This document shows positions 8,790 to 18,500 of a DNA stretch of 64,000 bases, one piece after another; the stretch's first letter is position 1, and each line of letters starts with the position of its first letter. The notes beneath the pieces were generated by a model. The model had not been told where the DNA came from and did no database searches. It saw only the letters and a list, made by a program, of their open reading frames with translations. The DNA comes from Gammaproteobacteria bacterium (GTDB lineage: Bacteria; Pseudomonadota; Gammaproteobacteria; Ga0077554; Ga007554): assembly GCA_023266055.1 (NCBI GenBank), contig JAHFRW010000002.1, forward strand, positions 63,069 to 127,068. Direction: 5' to 3'. Made by a program: the position numbers and the translations under genes.

Positions 8790-8795
8790 TATAAT
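8790..8795 (+). promoter_or_regulatory. Probable -10 element of the tRNA-Lys promoter
   Basis: A perfect TATAAT lies about 75 bp before the tRNA and 40 bp after queC, with only a weak -35 candidate (AGTCGA about 16 bp upstream). The GC-rich stretch after it resembles stable-RNA promoters. Confidence 0.5.
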
Positions 8796-8871
8796 AATGC
8801 CGCTTCAATCGATACGGTAGACGAGCCCTTGTGGGTTATCTCGCCGTTATCAAGTCAGTTTTTTCTCTCAT

Positions 8872-8947
8872 GGGCCGTTAGCTCAGTCGGTAGAGCAGCG
8901 GACTTTTAATCCGTTGGTCGCTGGTTCGACCCCAGCACGGCCCACCA
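8872..8947 (+). tRNA. tRNA-Lys (anticodon TTT)
   Basis: 76 nt including an encoded CCA. Acceptor GGGCCGT pairs with ACGGCCC, the anticodon loop is CTTTTAA with anticodon TTT, and the T loop TTCGACC is standard. It follows queC, as in Pseudomonas. No clear terminator is visible before the convergent kinase gene ending at 9022. Confidence 0.98.
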
Positions 8948-9021
8948 ATCAAATCACACCTCTGGCCAGATATCCTGTCCGATGTGGATGATTCTCACGC
9001 ATGGCGGGTATCCCTGTCATT

Positions 9022-10629
9022 TTACAACGACTGATGTTTACTCCATTTTTTGATCTGCTCACATAGCGTTTGAGCCGATACCAAAGGTTGGGTTACTGTA
9101 ATCGTCAATACGCGTGCCATTTCTGCAGCAGTGAGTGGCTCGTGGTGGGCAAGCTGATGTTCCAGTACCTCAAGATCGGCATCCGATGCATCATGGCCGT
9201 CACGCATGCGTTGGATAATACGGGTGCGTAATACGGCTTCAGGTGCCTGAAAATCAAGAATGATAAAGGGTATCTTCATGTTATCAGCAAGGCGATGAAA
9301 TAATTCGCGTTGTTCCTGCGTCAGGAAAGCGGCATCAATGATGACCGGATAGCCCGATTGGATCACGGTATGTGCAAGATCAGCCAGATAAGCATAGGTG
9401 CGTTGGCTGGCAGCGGTGGTGTACAGACCCCTGTTAATGCTGGGTGATGAACGTGCTTGCAGTGGAAGATGAGCTATCCGTTTGCGTTCGATGTCCGAGC
9501 GCAGGCGAATGGCGCCCAGTGATTCAAGTAATAACTGAGTACATGTGGTTTTTCCTGACCCCGACAGGCCATGGGTGATGATCAGGGGCGTGCCATGGCG
9601 CTGTGTATAATGTTCGGCCAGGTTGACGTAATTTTTGTATTGCTGGTAAGCGATGGGTTGCTGAGCCGGGTTAACCTGTACCTGTACCTGTTGCGTTATG
9701 CGTATACAGGCTACCTTGGCACGCACCAGGGCGCGATATACTTGATAGTAACGTAATACCTGTAGTCCGGCGTAATCTCCGGTGAGTTGTAAATAAGCAT
9801 TCAGAAAGCGCCATGCCAGTGCCTGGTGAGTGTGGCTATCGAGATCCATGGTCAGAAAAGTGATTTCACTGATGACGTCTATCCAGCGCAGATTTTCGTT
9901 GAATTCCAGGCAATCAAACAGGATGATGCTGCCTTGCAGCAACGCCATGTTTCCCAAATGCATATCGCCATGACACTCCCGAATGAAGTGATTATTTTTT
10001 CGCGATTGGAAGATGGATTCATGCCGATGGAATTCGGCCTCACTCCAGATACGTAGTTGCTCGAGCTGGTTAATATCGAGCGTGGTCGTCAGGTGTGGCT
10101 GGATTTGTGAAAAATTTTCCATGACGGGTTGATGGATTTTTGCAGGTAGTCCATACAGGGAGTCTGGTTCTGCAATGGCGATGCTATCGTGAAACACCGA
10201 CACAATTTCAGCAAGCTGATCAATATGTGTTGATAGTAGCCGCCCCTGGGCGACCATGTGATCCAGCTGCGCTTGTTGTGAAAACTGCTGCATTTTCACG
10301 GCGTATTCGATCGGTGCGCCTGAGCCGCCGAGCATGGGGCTATTTTCATTGCCAGTGATGGTAATCACCCCAAGGTATATATGTGGCGCGAGGCGTCGAT
10401 TCAGACGTAATTCCTCGGTGCAATAGTAATGGCGTTTTTCAAGTGTTGAAAAATCCAGAAAGCCCAGGTTCAGGGGTTTTTTTATTTTGTAGGCATATTG
10501 CCCGGTTAGTAATACCCATGAAATATGGGTTTCGATAATTTCAAAACCCTGTACAGGGTGGTTATATAACGCAGGATTTTGCAATGCGTACAGAAGCGTA
10601 GTCGTGGTGGCGGAATCCGTGGTATTCAT
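9022..10629 (-). CDS. Aminoglycoside-phosphotransferase-like / AAA P-loop kinase fusion protein
   Basis: 535 residues from ATG 10629 (a TTG directly before it gives one more). The N-terminal half is an APH/ChoK-type kinase domain with Brenner motif ECHGDMHLGN and metal-binding ILFDCLEFN (about residues 217-245). The C-terminal half is a separate P-loop kinase with Walker A GLSGSGKTT (about 357-365) and LRSDIERKR. This two-kinase architecture is known in proteobacteria but its substrate is unknown. The ATG shares one base with the stop of the small gene upstream, so it is probably co-translated with the cellulose-like cluster. It is unlikely to be an antibiotic resistance determinant. Confidence 0.85.
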   Translation of the reverse strand: MNTTDSATTTTLLYALQNPALYNHPVQGFEIIETHISWVLLTGQYAYKIKKPLNLGFLDFSTLEKRHYYCTEELRLNRRLAPHIYLGVITITGNENSPMLGGSGAPIEYAVKMQQFSQQAQLDHMVAQGRLLSTHIDQLAEIVSVFHDSIAIAEPDSLYGLPAKIHQPVMENFSQIQPHLTTTLDINQLEQLRIWSEAEFHRHESIFQSRKNNHFIRECHGDMHLGNMALLQGSIILFDCLEFNENLRWIDVISEITFLTMDLDSHTHQALAWRFLNAYLQLTGDYAGLQVLRYYQVYRALVRAKVACIRITQQVQVQVNPAQQPIAYQQYKNYVNLAEHYTQRHGTPLIITHGLSGSGKTTCTQLLLESLGAIRLRSDIERKRIAHLPLQARSSPSINRGLYTTAASQRTYAYLADLAHTVIQSGYPVIIDAAFLTQEQRELFHRLADNMKIPFIILDFQAPEAVLRTRIIQRMRDGHDASDADLEVLEHQLAHHEPLTAAEMARVLTITVTQPLVSAQTLCEQIKKWSKHQSL

Positions 10630-10787
10630 CAACGGTGGCGCGGAGAATCGGCTCTTAATCTGTTTTTGGCGCGATGACGCAAGGTTTTATAGATGACAGC
10701 GGATGTGACTAATAATCCCATGATGGTTATCCCTGCGAAGGCCAATGGAAACTGCTCAATGATTTTTTGAATTTTCTCAAGATTCAT
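10629..10787 (-). CDS. 52-residue single-span membrane protein in the cellulose-like cluster
   Basis: A short gene of 52 codons: ATG at 10787-10785, TGA at 10631-10629. The product begins MNLEKIQKIIEQFPLAFAGI, has one hydrophobic segment (about residues 14-33), and ends in a strongly basic tail (KTLRHRAKNRLRADSPRHR), suggesting an inner-membrane protein with a cytoplasmic basic C-terminus. It begins 16 bp after the BcsA-like gene and its stop overlaps the next start by one base. No family recognised; evidence is its operon fit and the membrane pattern. Confidence 0.65.
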   Translation of the reverse strand: MNLEKIQKIIEQFPLAFAGITIMGLLVTSAVIYKTLRHRAKNRLRADSPRHR

Positions 10788-10802
10788 GCTGTGCTCGGAC
10801 TG

Positions 10803-13031
10803 TCAGGAACTATGTAGTTTTTTCCGGCAGGTTTCCTGTAACTTATGCCATAGATCACCGTAAAAATTTTTAACTATACGCAGTAGTGTCAACATGGATT
10901 TAAAAAAGCTGTCGGGATGATAGCCGGGATTGTTCCAGGCATCGACACGTCCAAACAAATGCCAGTTCAACCATCGTTCCTGAGGTAAAGTCAGGGACAC
11001 AAAGCTTACTGTCACAATATTCCCTGTGCAGTTTACCACATGAACTTCGATGGGTATTTGTTCGGGGGTAGCGATGCCAGTGAATGCCAATGCCTCGGCA
11101 TCGTGGATGTTCAATGTGAGGATATCGCCTTCCTGAACATGGGCGAACTGAAATTTTTCCGGTATGGAAATGCGCATGCCATGTAGTGAGGCATCTTCCA
11201 TTCGAACGGGTACGAGTTGGTTGTGAATGCACAGCGTGGCGGGTAAATGCAGCTCGGTAATACGGGGTGATGCGCGGCGCTGGGGGCGTTCCCAGGCAGT
11301 GGCGACGGCTACCGAGAGAATCAGGATGTTGTATAGGTTCCAGAACATATTCAATAAAATGGCACTGATCCATTCGTCTGATCCAAACACCAGTCGCCAT
11401 ATGGCAATGCCATTGGCAATCCAGGCGATACTCAGGAAGATTAAAAAGGGACGGGCGATCGCTAGATCATAAAATCCTTGATCCAGGAGTTGCCCTTTGG
11501 GGGTGACTTTAAATGTGCCCCGTTTGGGACCGAATAATGTCACGAGTGTTGGCTTTAAAATGTACCACGATGTAACGGTTTCATACACATCACCCCAGAA
11601 GGTATGACGATATTGTCCGTACAGTCGTGACGTAATGATTTGTGTCATTAAGAGATAAGGTAGCGCATAGGCGAGAATCATGGCGGCGGGCGCATGAATT
11701 GCCTGCAAGTCAAACACCAGAAATGTAATAGGGGTGATAAAAAATACCAGTCGCGGCAGGGCGCTAAGATAAAACAAATATCCGGCAATATAGCTCAGAT
11801 TTTGTGCGGCACTCATACCTTTTTGCCAGAGCCCTTCGCAGCGTAGCATTTGAATGGTACCTTGCGCCCAGCGTATGCGTTGCTGGAGTAGATCCGCCAG
11901 TGTTTCAGTGCTGTAACCTGCCGAGAGGCGACGATTCAGATAAGCACTGCGCCAGCCACGGCGATGCAGTTTTTGGCTGGTGTGTGCATCTTCAGTAATG
12001 GTTTCTATGGCAACACCGCCAATTTCTTCCAGTGCCTGACGGCGCAAAACTGCAGAAGAGCCACAGAAGAATGCCGCATTCCATAAGTCCTTGCCGTCCT
12101 GAATGGCGCCATGAAAGATATCGCCTTCCTGTGGCACCTTGCGGTGTATGTTGAGGTTACGATCAAAGGGGTCGGGAAAAAAGAAATGATGCGGTGTTTG
12201 CACAAGAAACAAGCGTTCATCACGTAGAAATCCTCCCACGGTTTCTAGCAGAAAATTGCGTGTGGGGCGAAAGTCCGCATCAAAAAGTGCAATGAGTTCA
12301 CTGCTCGTAACGTTCAATGCAGCATTAATATTACCAGCCTTGGCATGCTGGTTATGATCGCGGCTGAAGTAGCCGACACCCAGTTCCATACACAGATCAC
12401 GAAAATCTTCACGGCGACTGTCATCCAGCAAATATATATTTAATTTGTGGGCAGGCCATAACATATTTTGTGCTGCGATTAATGTGGGGCGTACCACGTC
12501 CAGGGGTTCATTATAGCTGGGAATAAAAACGTCAATGGTAGGCCATGCAGTCTGGTCATCCGGCAAGGGTGTGGCTGGGCGTTGCAATGGCCACGTCATT
12601 AAGCCGGAATTAAGAAGGCCTACGGCAATGCCTTGTGCTTCGGCGATAAGCAGTCCCACCACAACGATTAAATCCCAGTCTGGGGATAAGTCAACGGTGT
12701 TGGTGACGCGCCAATAAAAATATCGCAGAGTCAGTACTGTGCCTATTAATATCAGTGCAATAGTGGCAAGCCGCCCCGTTGTGGAATACAGTAATATGGA
12801 AAATACGATCAGTCCACTGGCAAACATCCATTGCGCGGAGGTAGATAAAGGCGCAGATACAGCGAAATACAGTGTAGTGACAATGAATAAATAAACGGGC
12901 AGGTTCAGCCAGAGTGAGGCAGGTGCCTTGAGCCACGCGACAAGATGGTACTTCAAAAAGGAATGTGTGTAGGCAAGCAGAGTAGTGCGCATCAGACGTT
13001 TTTTTAAATGCTCCCAAGGAAGGCAGTGCAA
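10803..13031 (-). CDS. BcsA-like cellulose synthase catalytic subunit with PilZ domain
   Basis: 742 residues from TTG 13031, or 729 from ATG 12992 (start undecided; no strong ribosome site for either). It is a family-2 glycosyltransferase embedded in several membrane segments, with LLDDSRRED, DADFRP (the DxD, about residue 250), TEDAHTS (about 343) and QQRIRWAQG (about 382), the Q(R/Q)xRW processive-synthase motif. A C-terminal PilZ domain (about 583-690) keeps RRASPR (RxxxR) and DASLHG (DxSxxG), so cyclic-di-GMP control is expected. It belongs to the cellulose synthase group; the exact polymer is not certain. The BcsC-like gene precedes it by 9 bp. No BcsB, BcsZ, BcsD or BcsQ is nearby. Confidence 0.9.
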   Translation of the reverse strand: MHCLPWEHLKKRLMRTTLLAYTHSFLKYHLVAWLKAPASLWLNLPVYLFIVTTLYFAVSAPLSTSAQWMFASGLIVFSILLYSTTGRLATIALILIGTVLTLRYFYWRVTNTVDLSPDWDLIVVVGLLIAEAQGIAVGLLNSGLMTWPLQRPATPLPDDQTAWPTIDVFIPSYNEPLDVVRPTLIAAQNMLWPAHKLNIYLLDDSRREDFRDLCMELGVGYFSRDHNQHAKAGNINAALNVTSSELIALFDADFRPTRNFLLETVGGFLRDERLFLVQTPHHFFFPDPFDRNLNIHRKVPQEGDIFHGAIQDGKDLWNAAFFCGSSAVLRRQALEEIGGVAIETITEDAHTSQKLHRRGWRSAYLNRRLSAGYSTETLADLLQQRIRWAQGTIQMLRCEGLWQKGMSAAQNLSYIAGYLFYLSALPRLVFFITPITFLVFDLQAIHAPAAMILAYALPYLLMTQIITSRLYGQYRHTFWGDVYETVTSWYILKPTLVTLFGPKRGTFKVTPKGQLLDQGFYDLAIARPFLIFLSIAWIANGIAIWRLVFGSDEWISAILLNMFWNLYNILILSVAVATAWERPQRRASPRITELHLPATLCIHNQLVPVRMEDASLHGMRISIPEKFQFAHVQEGDILTLNIHDAEALAFTGIATPEQIPIEVHVVNCTGNIVTVSFVSLTLPQERWLNWHLFGRVDAWNNPGYHPDSFFKSMLTLLRIVKNFYGDLWHKLQETCRKKLHSS

Positions 13032-13040
13032 AGGATGTTC

Positions 13041-14234
13041 TTAAGGTTCATTGAATAAATCTCTTCCAATTTCAGGGCGTGGTGGAGTGAATGCAGGATG
13101 GTTGGCATTATTGAACCAGTGGCGCAGATAGATTTGTAGCGTATGCTCGGTAAAGGTGCTGACACGATTGAGCGTAGCGGATAAACCGAGGCTGCTATTT
13201 TTACTGAATGAGTATTCTCCGCTCATGCGACCGCCGCCCCCCCATTGCCGGCTGGCAGATGATCCTGATGTCTGATTACCCAATGATGAATCCAGAGGGA
13301 ACCAGAGTGCATTATCTTCACGTACTCTCTGCCAGCCAATATCCGCTTGTATGAAATAACTGAAACTATTATGGCGACCTTCCATGCTGGTGCTGACACT
13401 CATGCGTCTAAAGGTTTGCGGACTGAAATAGCCACCCTGGCCCAGAGTAAATAGCGATTGATTATGATCATAGCCAAATGCAGTGAGATTGGTTGCCACG
13501 ACAACGGTCGCAGCAGGGTGCGTAATGGGTAGATGATAGCTGCCAAAACTCCCTTCCCAATTGCGGTTGCTGGCTACATGGTGTCCGTTGAATCGGCTCA
13601 CACCGCCCCCTGCATACAGTCCCCAGCCTGTAAAACCGGCAGACCAGGCCAGGCGTAATCGTGATTGACGTATTCCACCCCATAGCAATCCGGTCGCCGG
13701 ATCGTGTGTTCCTGCATAAGACAGAACGCTATCTGTCACTGCACGGTGCTCCATGCCGATCCTGAATTGCTGAATACCACTATTGTGTCGCCAGAATATT
13801 GCACCTGTTATATCGTCTATCGCAAAACCCAGGGGGGTTGTACCCAATTGCAGATGCAGATTACGGGTGGGCATCACGGCCAGTTGTAGCGCGGTACCTT
13901 GGGCTTCCTGTTCGGGAATGGCTCGTGTACCTGACGTGGGTGTTGTGCCAAATCGCGCATCAAGCGCAGGGCGGCCCGCGTTGAGTGTAGTAGGCGTTAT
14001 TCCCAGCCGTATCTGGCTCTCCTGCCATGCCGGCAGGGTGGTGCTTATGTCAAAGATATTTTCGTCAAGGCGGCTTAATCCGGTATCACCGGTACGGGCA
14101 CGCAGCTGATACGCTGCAATGGTGAGCACCTTGATTTCTTTGGTGTTGGGTGGGATCTGGGCGATAGCGTAGCCTGACACTGGACTGATCAATGCAATGA
14201 GGAGGATGCGAATAAAAGGCGCCGTCGGTGGCAT
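13041..14234 (-). CDS. Stand-alone BcsC-type outer-membrane barrel protein
   Basis: 397 residues: signal peptide (about 1-25), then a sequence matching the C-terminal barrel domain of the cellulose exporter BcsC (GTTPLGFAIDDITGAIFWRH, GLYAGGGVSRFNGHHV, LTLGQGGYFSPQTFRRMSVS, and a barrel end with TLQIYLRHWF). The usual 700-residue periplasmic TPR part of BcsC is absent, so this is barrel only. It probably forms the outer-membrane pore for the polymer made by the downstream BcsA-like enzyme. First gene of the minus-strand cluster; ATG start at 14234. Confidence 0.82.
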   Translation of the reverse strand: MPPTAPFIRILLIALISPVSGYAIAQIPPNTKEIKVLTIAAYQLRARTGDTGLSRLDENIFDISTTLPAWQESQIRLGITPTTLNAGRPALDARFGTTPTSGTRAIPEQEAQGTALQLAVMPTRNLHLQLGTTPLGFAIDDITGAIFWRHNSGIQQFRIGMEHRAVTDSVLSYAGTHDPATGLLWGGIRQSRLRLAWSAGFTGWGLYAGGGVSRFNGHHVASNRNWEGSFGSYHLPITHPAATVVVATNLTAFGYDHNQSLFTLGQGGYFSPQTFRRMSVSTSMEGRHNSFSYFIQADIGWQRVREDNALWFPLDSSLGNQTSGSSASRQWGGGGRMSGEYSFSKNSSLGLSATLNRVSTFTEHTLQIYLRHWFNNANHPAFTPPRPEIGRDLFNEP

Positions 14235-14517
14235 GTGTTTATCGTCCCTGATGTGCTGCCCGAAACACGGCGTATGTTCGGTGTTCAGGCCGCTTTTTGA
14301 ACATTATAACATTGTGAATACTAATTCTGTATTAAGTATTAGAATGATCTTATGAATCTAATGGCGATATCAAGAAATGCGCCCGACGTAAAAAAATCAA
14401 CATAAAAATCAACATCTTATGTTTTATCTGAATATTTGTATATAATTAAACTCTAATATATAATTATGTGCTGGACGTAGATCAAGTTCACTTGATGCCG
14501 CATTGAGGAAATGACTT
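14235..14517. promoter_or_regulatory. Divergent intergenic region of the cellulose-like and RND operons
   Basis: 283 bp of AT-rich DNA between two divergent operons. It contains a 10-bp direct repeat TATATAATTA (14439-14448 and 14457-14466, 18 bp apart) and a perfect 6-bp dyad ATCAAG-TTCA-CTTGAT (14481-14496) just before the RND adaptor ribosome site (GAGGA). No regulator gene is adjacent; promoters are likely here but I cannot assign them with certainty. Confidence 0.45.
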
Positions 14518-15561
14518 ATGCCAAAAGTTTCAATCATGCCCATCTTGGGGGCGTTATGTTTCTTTCAGATCACGTTTGCTGCTGAAGCACCGCTCGCGGT
14601 AACCGAGGTGCAATATCGTACTGTTGCGGGCCAACAATTATTTGATGCGCTGATTGAGCCCGTCAAGCAATCTGTAGTGGCATCCCAGGTGAACAGTCGT
14701 ATTCGTGAAATCACGGTGGACGTGGATGACCGTGTATCCAGGGACCAGGTTCTGGTGCGCTTGCTGGATACCGAGTTGCAAGCACGTCTGGAGCACGGGC
14801 AGGCTGGAATGAGCGAGGCGCACGCACGCCACAAAGAAGCACAGCAAGACTTTGAGCGCATTAAAAGCATCTATGAAAAACGCTTGATTGCCAAAGTCGA
14901 AATGGATCGTGCAACCGCGATGCTGAACTCGGCGCAGGCACGGCTGGAGGCGGCTCGGGCACGTGTTACAGAGGAGCATGAACTCGTTGGGTATACCGTA
15001 ATAAAAGCACCTTACGCGGGTGTTATCGTGCAGCGACATGCCGAAGCAGGTGAAATGGTGCGACCAGGACAACCGTTGCTGACGTTGCAGGCGCTGGACA
15101 GGTTAAGGGTCTTGATTGATGTGCCGCAAACATTTATCAGGACCGTGCGCACCCAGGGTCGTGCGCATATCTTGATTCCAGGGCAAGGCCGCTCTGTGGA
15201 AGTAACCCCCCTGACGATTTTTCCCCATGCCGATACATTGACACATACAGTGAAAGTACGTGCTGATCTGCCTGTCGGACACGCTGGTATTTATTCTGGC
15301 ATGCTGGTGAAAGCGGCATTTTCCCAGGACAAGGCACAGCGCATGCAAGTGCCGCACAGCACCGTGGTACATCGCAGTGAAATGACGGGTGTGTATGTGG
15401 TTGGCAAGGATGGGCGTGTGAGTTTGCGCCAGATTCGTATCGGACAAATATATGATGATGGCATGGTCGAAATATTAGCGGGGCTTGATGTGGGCGAGCG
15501 TGTTGCCCTCGACCCGGTACGTGCCACCGCGTCGCTGAAACAGCAACGCATGAATCAATAA
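14518..15561 (+). CDS. RND efflux periplasmic adaptor (membrane fusion protein)
   Basis: 347 residues: signal peptide (about 1-21), a barrel-sandwich/lipoyl half-motif starting near FDALIEPVKQSVVASQVNSR, an alpha-helical hairpin (about 80-150), second lipoyl half GYTVIKAPYAGVIVQRHAEA, and beta-barrel and membrane-proximal domains. It links the inner-membrane pump with an outer-membrane channel, which is not encoded here. GAGGA precedes ATG. The stop codon shares one base with the permease start, so the two are translationally coupled. Confidence 0.92.
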   Translation: MPKVSIMPILGALCFFQITFAAEAPLAVTEVQYRTVAGQQLFDALIEPVKQSVVASQVNSRIREITVDVDDRVSRDQVLVRLLDTELQARLEHGQAGMSEAHARHKEAQQDFERIKSIYEKRLIAKVEMDRATAMLNSAQARLEAARARVTEEHELVGYTVIKAPYAGVIVQRHAEAGEMVRPGQPLLTLQALDRLRVLIDVPQTFIRTVRTQGRAHILIPGQGRSVEVTPLTIFPHADTLTHTVKVRADLPVGHAGIYSGMLVKAAFSQDKAQRMQVPHSTVVHRSEMTGVYVVGKDGRVSLRQIRIGQIYDDGMVEILAGLDVGERVALDPVRATASLKQQRMNQ

Positions 15562-18500
15562 TGAGCGAGCGTATGGGTGTATCCGGCACGATCGCCAAAA
15601 AATTTCTCCATTCACAGATCACGCCTCTGCTGGCGCTGGTGGGATTATTGCTGGGCTTTTTCGCTGTGCTGGTAACGCCACGTGAAGAGGAGCCACAGAT
15701 TGCGGTCACTTTTGCCAATGTTTTTGTGGCCTTTCCTGGTGCGACGGCCAAAGAAATCGAATCACTGATCAGTACTCCCGGTGAACAAATACTATCGGAA
15801 ATCGAGGGTGTTAAACACATTTATTCAGTTTCTCAACCCGGCCGTGCGGTTCTTACTGTCGAATTTGAAGTGGGTGAGGATCGTACCCAATCTATTGTGC
15901 GTCTGTACAACGCCATTTATTCCAATCAGGATTGGCTGCCCGCGCATCTGGGAGTGAGCCAACCCATTATCAAGCCAATGGGTATGGATGATGTTCCCAT
16001 CGTTGCATTGACACTCTGGACCGATGATCAAACACGGGGTGGACACGAACTGCAGCGTGTGGCACATGCCATTGAGGCCGAGTTGAAACGCGTACCGGGT
16101 ACACGTGATATTTATACTATTGGTGGACCAGATCGTGTAGTGCATGTCGAACTTGATATCAAGCGTATGACGGGCTACGGTATTGCATTTGATGATTTAC
16201 GTGATGCGCTTGTTGCAGCCAATGTTTCTCGTGATGCCGGTGCATTGATAGAAAACAATCATGAAATCACTGTGCGGGCAGGCACATTCCTTGCCCACAG
16301 CGAAGACATTGCCGGGTTGGTTGTCGGGATGCGCAATGATACCCCGGTGTATTTGCGTGATGTAGCACACATAGCAGCAGGCGCTGATCAGCCTGAGCAG
16401 TACGTAACGTTTGGTGTTGGCGCTGCCGCTGCCGATAAGGGCATTACCCTGAGAGGTGATGCGCCCGCAGTCACCGTCGCCATTGCAAAAAAACCGGGGA
16501 CCAATGCGGTTGCCATTGCCGAGCAGGTAATCGATCGATTTGAACAGATTCAGGGTACGGTGGTTCCTGAAGGTATTCATGCCACGGTGACGCGTAATTA
16601 TGGCGCCACCGCCAACGATAAGGCCATGACGCTGATCAGTAAACTGGTATTCGCCACTGCATTGGTAGTGGTGCTGGTAGGTTTTACATTGGGTTGGCGC
16701 GAGGCGTTCATTGTGGGCAGCGCAGTGGTTATCACGCTGGCGATTACCTTGTTTGCCTCCTGGGCGTGGGGATTCACGCTTAATCGCGTTTCATTGTTTG
16801 CATTGATTTTTTCCATTGGAATCCTGGTTGATGATGCGATTGTAGTGGTTGAAAATATTCATCGTCATCAGCAGATGAGCGACAAAAATCTGCTTGAGGT
16901 GATTCCGCTGGCAGTAGACGAAGTCGGTAGTCCGACGATTTTGGCGACATTTACCGTGATTGCTGCATTGCTGCCAATGGCCTTTGTGTCAGGCATGATG
17001 GGCCCTTACATGAGTCCTATTCCTATCAATGCCAGCATGGGTATGTTGATTTCTCTTGCAGTAGCGTTTGTGGTGACACCGTGGCTGACCTATAAAGTAT
17101 TACGTAATGCCAGGCATATTAATGCAGATGAGACGAGTCCAAAAGAACAGAATAATGGCCGCTTGTATCGCGGATTTAAAAAATATATAGGCCTGTTTCT
17201 GAATGGTGATGCGGGTCGATCCCGGCGCTGGGGGTTGTTCGGTGTCATTATGCTATTGATTGTCATTTCTGCTAGTCTGGTTATGGTCAAATGGGTGGTG
17301 TTAAAAATGTTGCCCTTTGATAATAAATCGGAATTCCAGGTGGTTGTAGATATGCCGGAAGGCACTACGGTGGAGCAAACGGCGCGAGTATTGGGTGAGC
17401 TGGGTATCTATCTTTCTACGGTGCCGGAAGTGACAGATTATCAGACCTATACCGGCACGGCATCGCCGATTAATTTTAATGGCCTGGTGCGTCAATATTA
17501 CCTGCGCAAAGGTGCCAATGTGGGTGATATACAGGTGAATCTGGTTGATAGAAAAAAACGTGATCGTAAAAGCCATGATATTGCGGCATCAGTGCGTGCA
17601 CCGCTTCAGGCCATTGGTCTTCGTTTCAACGCCAATGTTAAAATTGTTGAAGTCCCTCCCGGCCCACCAGTACAAGCACCTTTGGTGGCTGAAATTTACG
17701 GTATTGATTATTCAGGCCAGAGGCGTGTTGCCCAGGAAGTGCGAAAAATATTTGAGAGCACCGCTGAAGTGGTGGATGTAGATGATAGTGTCGAGACAGA
17801 AGCACCCCATTTGATACTGCAGATTGATCGCCAAAAGGCAGCAATGCTCGGTGTTTCCCAGCAACGTGTGGTGACGGCATTGAGTGCCGCGTTAGGGGGG
17901 GAGGATAGCAGCTATCTTCATGACAACAACGCTAAATACGCAGTGCCGATTCGGTTGGAACTGCCTGTTGCGGACAAAGCATCGGTAGTGTCGTTATTGC
18001 AGATGAGGGTGCGTAGCCAACAAGGTGTATTAATACCCTTGTCTGAAATCGTTACGGTACAACAGAGCCACCGCGAATATGCCATTTATCACAAGGATTT
18101 GTTGCCGGTGGTATTCGTGACAGGCGATGCCGCAGGAAAGCTCGATAGCCCATTGTATGGCATGTTTGATATTCGTGGTCAGCTGAATGATAAGCCCATG
18201 CAGAATGGTGAAAAACTTGTGCAGCATCTGCTTGAGCAGCCTGCCAATCCTTATCAATATGAGTTGAAGTGGGATGGCGAATGGCAGATTACCTATGATA
18301 CTTTTCGTGACATGGGTATTGCTTATGCTGTTGGCCTGATCTTTATATATCTGCTGGTGGTTGCACAGTTTCGTTCCTACCTGGTGCCATTGATTATCAT
18401 GGCACCGATTCCACTGACCATTGTGGGTGTGATGCCCGGTCATGCCTTGCTGGGCGCACCTTTTACAGCCACCTCCATGATTGGCATGATCGCTCTGGCG

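Noticed and set aside
9022-10629. Aminoglycoside resistance gene
   Set aside because: The phosphotransferase domain is fused to an AAA kinase and sits in a chromosomal cluster; this is a known housekeeping-type architecture of unknown substrate.
15137-15820. 227-codon open frame antisense to the RND adaptor and permease
   Set aside because: Overlaps two well supported coupled genes and shows no domain.
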